64,000 nt of DNA from Bacteroidota bacterium (GTDB lineage: Bacteria; Bacteroidota; Bacteroidia; 2-12-FULL-35-15). Position 1 is the first letter of the stretch. Every line of letters starts with the position of its first letter. The DNA is taken from positions 335,907 through 399,906 of the forward strand of contig JAOQAG010000008.1 in NCBI GenBank assembly GCA_025963715.1. Reading direction: 5' to 3'. A program made the position numbers and the translations under genes. The notes under the pieces are model-generated. The model saw only the letters and a list, made by a program, of their open reading frames with translations, searched no databases and was not told where the DNA came from. Below, piece by piece: positions 62,000 through 64,000 of the stretch.

Positions 62000-63025
62000 A
62001 TGACAGAGTTATACAAAAAAATTAAAAAATCATTTGGCGCATTATTGATTGCGGTAGCGTTGATGCTATCGGCAGGCAATGCTGCACACGCCCAGGATTT
62101 TCACCTTTCCCAGTACGATGCACCGCCGATGTTCCTGAATCCTGCCATGACAGGCATGTTTGACGGAAAATTCCGCATTGAGGCACATTACCGTACACAG
62201 TGGGCGGCTGTTGCTACAAAACCTTTTACAACTACAGGAATTTCTTTTGATATGCCGATAAAAAAATTCGGCGTAGGTGTACAGATCATGAATTACCGCG
62301 CTGGTGCCGGACAGTTTAATGTATTGAGCGCTTTGGTTTCTGTTGCGTACGACATTGTGATCGACAAAGCAAAAAATCATCATTTTGCATTGGGGATACA
62401 AGGCGGTATTGTTTACAAAAGCTTTGATATTAACAAGCTTACATTCGGGAACCAATACACACCATTAAACGGCGGTGATTTTGATATGAACCTGCCAACG
62501 AATGAAGTATTGCAGAACTCAACCATCCTTACACACGACATCAATGCGGGAGCGCTTTATTATTTTGCAAAGGAAAATGTGCGGATCAATCCATTCGTAG
62601 GATTTTCGGCATTCCACTTAACACAGCCGCAGGAATCTTTTTATGACAATGGAAATAAATTACCGGTCCGCTATTATGCGCATGGTGGTTTAAAGATCAA
62701 CGTGAATGAAAAAATCCAGTTATTGCCAAAAGCAATTTACATGCATGAGGTAAACGACAACGAATGGACGGCGACTCTTTTATTACATTACTTTTTAAAG
62801 GATGCGGATACGTACCTGATCTTCGGGCCAACTTACCGGAGCAAGGATGCAGGTATTATCGAAGCCGGGATCAAAAAAGGACAATATACCTGCCGGATCA
62901 GCTATGATATAAATACATCATCATTACAAACGGTATCCAATCACAGGGGCGGTTTTGAAATATCATTCACGTATATTGCCCGCAGAAGCAAACCGAATCC
63001 ATTAGCTAATTGTCCGAGGTTATAA
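62000..63025 (+). CDS. PorP/SprF-family T9SS outer-membrane partner
   Basis: This 341-aa protein has a signal peptide (residues 1-32) and the family start QDFHLSQYDAPPMFLNPAMTG, a strongly conserved PorP/SprF signature, followed by YRTQWAA and repeated outer-membrane strands (GVGVQIMNYRAG, FALGIQGGIVYKS), ending in a C-terminal strand. PorP/SprF-like barrels bind the type B C-terminal domain of the cargo encoded beside them. It is between a type B cargo and a TPR/PD40 gene, with gaps of 21 and 2 nt, so the three are very likely co-transcribed. Confidence 0.93.
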   Translation: MTELYKKIKKSFGALLIAVALMLSAGNAAHAQDFHLSQYDAPPMFLNPAMTGMFDGKFRIEAHYRTQWAAVATKPFTTTGISFDMPIKKFGVGVQIMNYRAGAGQFNVLSALVSVAYDIVIDKAKNHHFALGIQGGIVYKSFDINKLTFGNQYTPLNGGDFDMNLPTNEVLQNSTILTHDINAGALYYFAKENVRINPFVGFSAFHLTQPQESFYDNGNKLPVRYYAHGGLKINVNEKIQLLPKAIYMHEVNDNEWTATLLLHYFLKDADTYLIFGPTYRSKDAGIIEAGIKKGQYTCRISYDINTSSLQTVSNHRGGFEISFTYIARRSKPNPLANCPRL

Positions 63026-63027
63026 TT

Positions 63028-64000
63028 ATGAAACGTAGTTTAGTAATCCTATTTTTATTTACAATTTCTGTTTTTTCTTTTGGTCAGACAAAGAGAGAAT
63101 GGATGGCTTACGGCGATGCCTCCTTTAAAAACGAAGATTATAAATCGGCGATCAATTATTATTTAAAAGTGCTGGACAAAAATACCAGTGTTGACCTGGT
63201 TTACCCTTATACTCCTAAGCCTTACATTCCACCGGCTAAAAAAAACAAAGACAGTATTGCGCTTGCACAGAAAGATACGCTTCGTAAAATTTCACCGGTA
63301 AGCCCAATGGAACAATACGTAACGCACCAGGTAGCGGATGCTTACCGCTTGAATCATGATTATGCAAATGCGGAGATCTGGTTTAAAAAATCGGTGGAGA
63401 ACAAGCCTGAAAAATATCCTTACGAGCGTTTCTGGTATGGTGATGCATTGATGAAGAATAGAAAATATCCGGCTGCTGCGATTGAATTTGATGCGGTAAT
63501 GAGCGATGCGGAGAAAAAAGATTCTACCATGTTTAAACTGGCGCAGGTAAAAACGGCAGGATGTTATTTGGCGACGGATACCAATTATGTAAAAAAAGAG
63601 ATCAATATTAAAGAGCTTGATTCGATCTTCAATTCAGGTACATCCAGCTTTGCAGTAAATTATTACGGCGATGCCAGCACGATCCAGTTTACTACGGCGC
63701 GTGAAGGAAATACAGTTGCTGATCCTAAAAAGGATAAAGACAAAGCAAAATTCATTGCCGATATCTATACTTTAAAGAAAACCAATGATGGCTGGACAGA
63801 TCTGAAAAAAGTAGAAGGTCCGGTTGATACGGATGTGCATGAAGGTGCCGGATTTTTAACACTGGATAAAAGCAATTATTATTTTACACGCTGGTCCACC
63901 ACCAATAAAAATGAATGTTCCATTTACTTATCAAAATTATTCAATGATAAATGGGTAAATGCCGAGCGCCTGAACGATAATGTAAATCTTGCGGGTTACA
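63028..64000 (+). CDS. TPR/PD40 envelope protein, probable OmpA family (C-terminus cut by window edge)
   Basis: The frame is open from the ATG at 63028 to the right edge (324 codons). Residues 1-19 are a signal peptide. Residues about 24-180 are TPR-like (WMAYGDASFKNEDYKSAINY; YANAEIWFKKSVENKPEK; YGDALMKNRKYPAAAIEF). From about 270 there are PD40/WD40-like strands (VHEGAGFLTLDKSNYYFTRW; ECSIYLSKLFNDKWVNAERL). Proteins with this order normally continue with a carboxypeptidase-regulatory domain and an OmpA peptidoglycan-binding domain, as in PorE of Porphyromonas, but that part is not visible. The gene starts 2 nt after the PorP/SprF stop. Confidence 0.88.
   Translation, partial: MKRSLVILFLFTISVFSFGQTKREWMAYGDASFKNEDYKSAINYYLKVLDKNTSVDLVYPYTPKPYIPPAKKNKDSIALAQKDTLRKISPVSPMEQYVTHQVADAYRLNHDYANAEIWFKKSVENKPEKYPYERFWYGDALMKNRKYPAAAIEFDAVMSDAEKKDSTMFKLAQVKTAGCYLATDTNYVKKEINIKELDSIFNSGTSSFAVNYYGDASTIQFTTAREGNTVADPKKDKDKAKFIADIYTLKKTNDGWTDLKKVEGPVDTDVHEGAGFLTLDKSNYYFTRWSTTNKNECSIYLSKLFNDKWVNAERLNDNVNLAGY

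Noticed and set aside
1-64000. tRNA or rRNA genes
   Set aside because: I looked in the gaps for cloverleaf-like arms and CCA ends and for rRNA signatures and found none I could support.

Overview
The window reads as chromosomal DNA of a Bacteroidota bacterium (Flavobacteriia/Sphingobacteriia/Chitinophagia type; I cannot place it more finely). The evidence is: at least eight predicted type IX secretion (T9SS) cargo proteins, with type A C-terminal sorting domains (YPNPA/YPNPG...KKLVVN) or type B gliding-motility domains (FTPNGDNVND); a PorP/SprF-family partner gene; AT-rich promoters of the Bacteroidota form TTTG-N18-TAnnTTTG; an mqnC gene of the futalosine menaquinone route; and the order yceD-rpmF-plsX-fabH-accB-accC. 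I found no tRNA, rRNA, CRISPR array, IS element or prophage.

Layout. 1-2888: N-terminal part of a propeller/SpoIIE phosphatase sensor, cut by the left edge. 2987-20738: three T9SS type A cargo genes (390, 1557 and 2263 aa) on the minus strand, interrupted by tadA (9571) and a large M16 peptidase gene (10627). The three cargoes differ at the N-terminus but share one ~190-residue module before the sorting domain, ending in [15 protein letters not shown]. 20975-27507: bacilliredoxin, an unusual subtilase, a short SSB, a small zinc-ribbon protein, a SET-domain protein, an HD phosphohydrolase and a coupled pair of envelope proteins. 27769-33857 (minus): lipid and translation block accC, accB, fabH, plsX, rpmF, yceD, with pdxA upstream. 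34153-38008: a secreted protein of unknown function, leucyl aminopeptidase, and divergent mqnC. 38352-44461: two tandem ~900-aa type B cargo paralogues followed 6 nt later by ribE. 44623-48705: metF, two related lipoproteins, and lepA. 48774-52719: a type A cargo, then an ECF sigma factor, a membrane anti-sigma candidate with three N-terminal repeats, and a periplasmic transglutaminase-like protein. 52859-55942: nadB, nfu and an outer-membrane-like protein. 56145-64000: a propeller-type A cargo, divergent from a type B PKD cargo, a PorP/SprF gene and a TPR/PD40 (OmpA-type) protein cut by the right edge.

Two themes tie the window together. Cell-surface export dominates: the eight cargo genes occupy about 39 % of the bases, and the 58802-64000 cassette couples a cargo to its probable membrane partner and a periplasmic peptidoglycan-linked component. 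Second, the gaps between genes are unusually rich in short dispersed elements (perfect 15-31 bp inverted repeats, repeated 16-29 bp motifs, direct repeats) whose families recur at several loci. They are seen only between genes and look like a mosaic of REP-like, terminator-like sequences. The strongest candidates for something undescribed are the shared PTRAT module and its near-identical DNA in two genes, the triple-repeat anti-sigma protein, and the intergenic mosaic.
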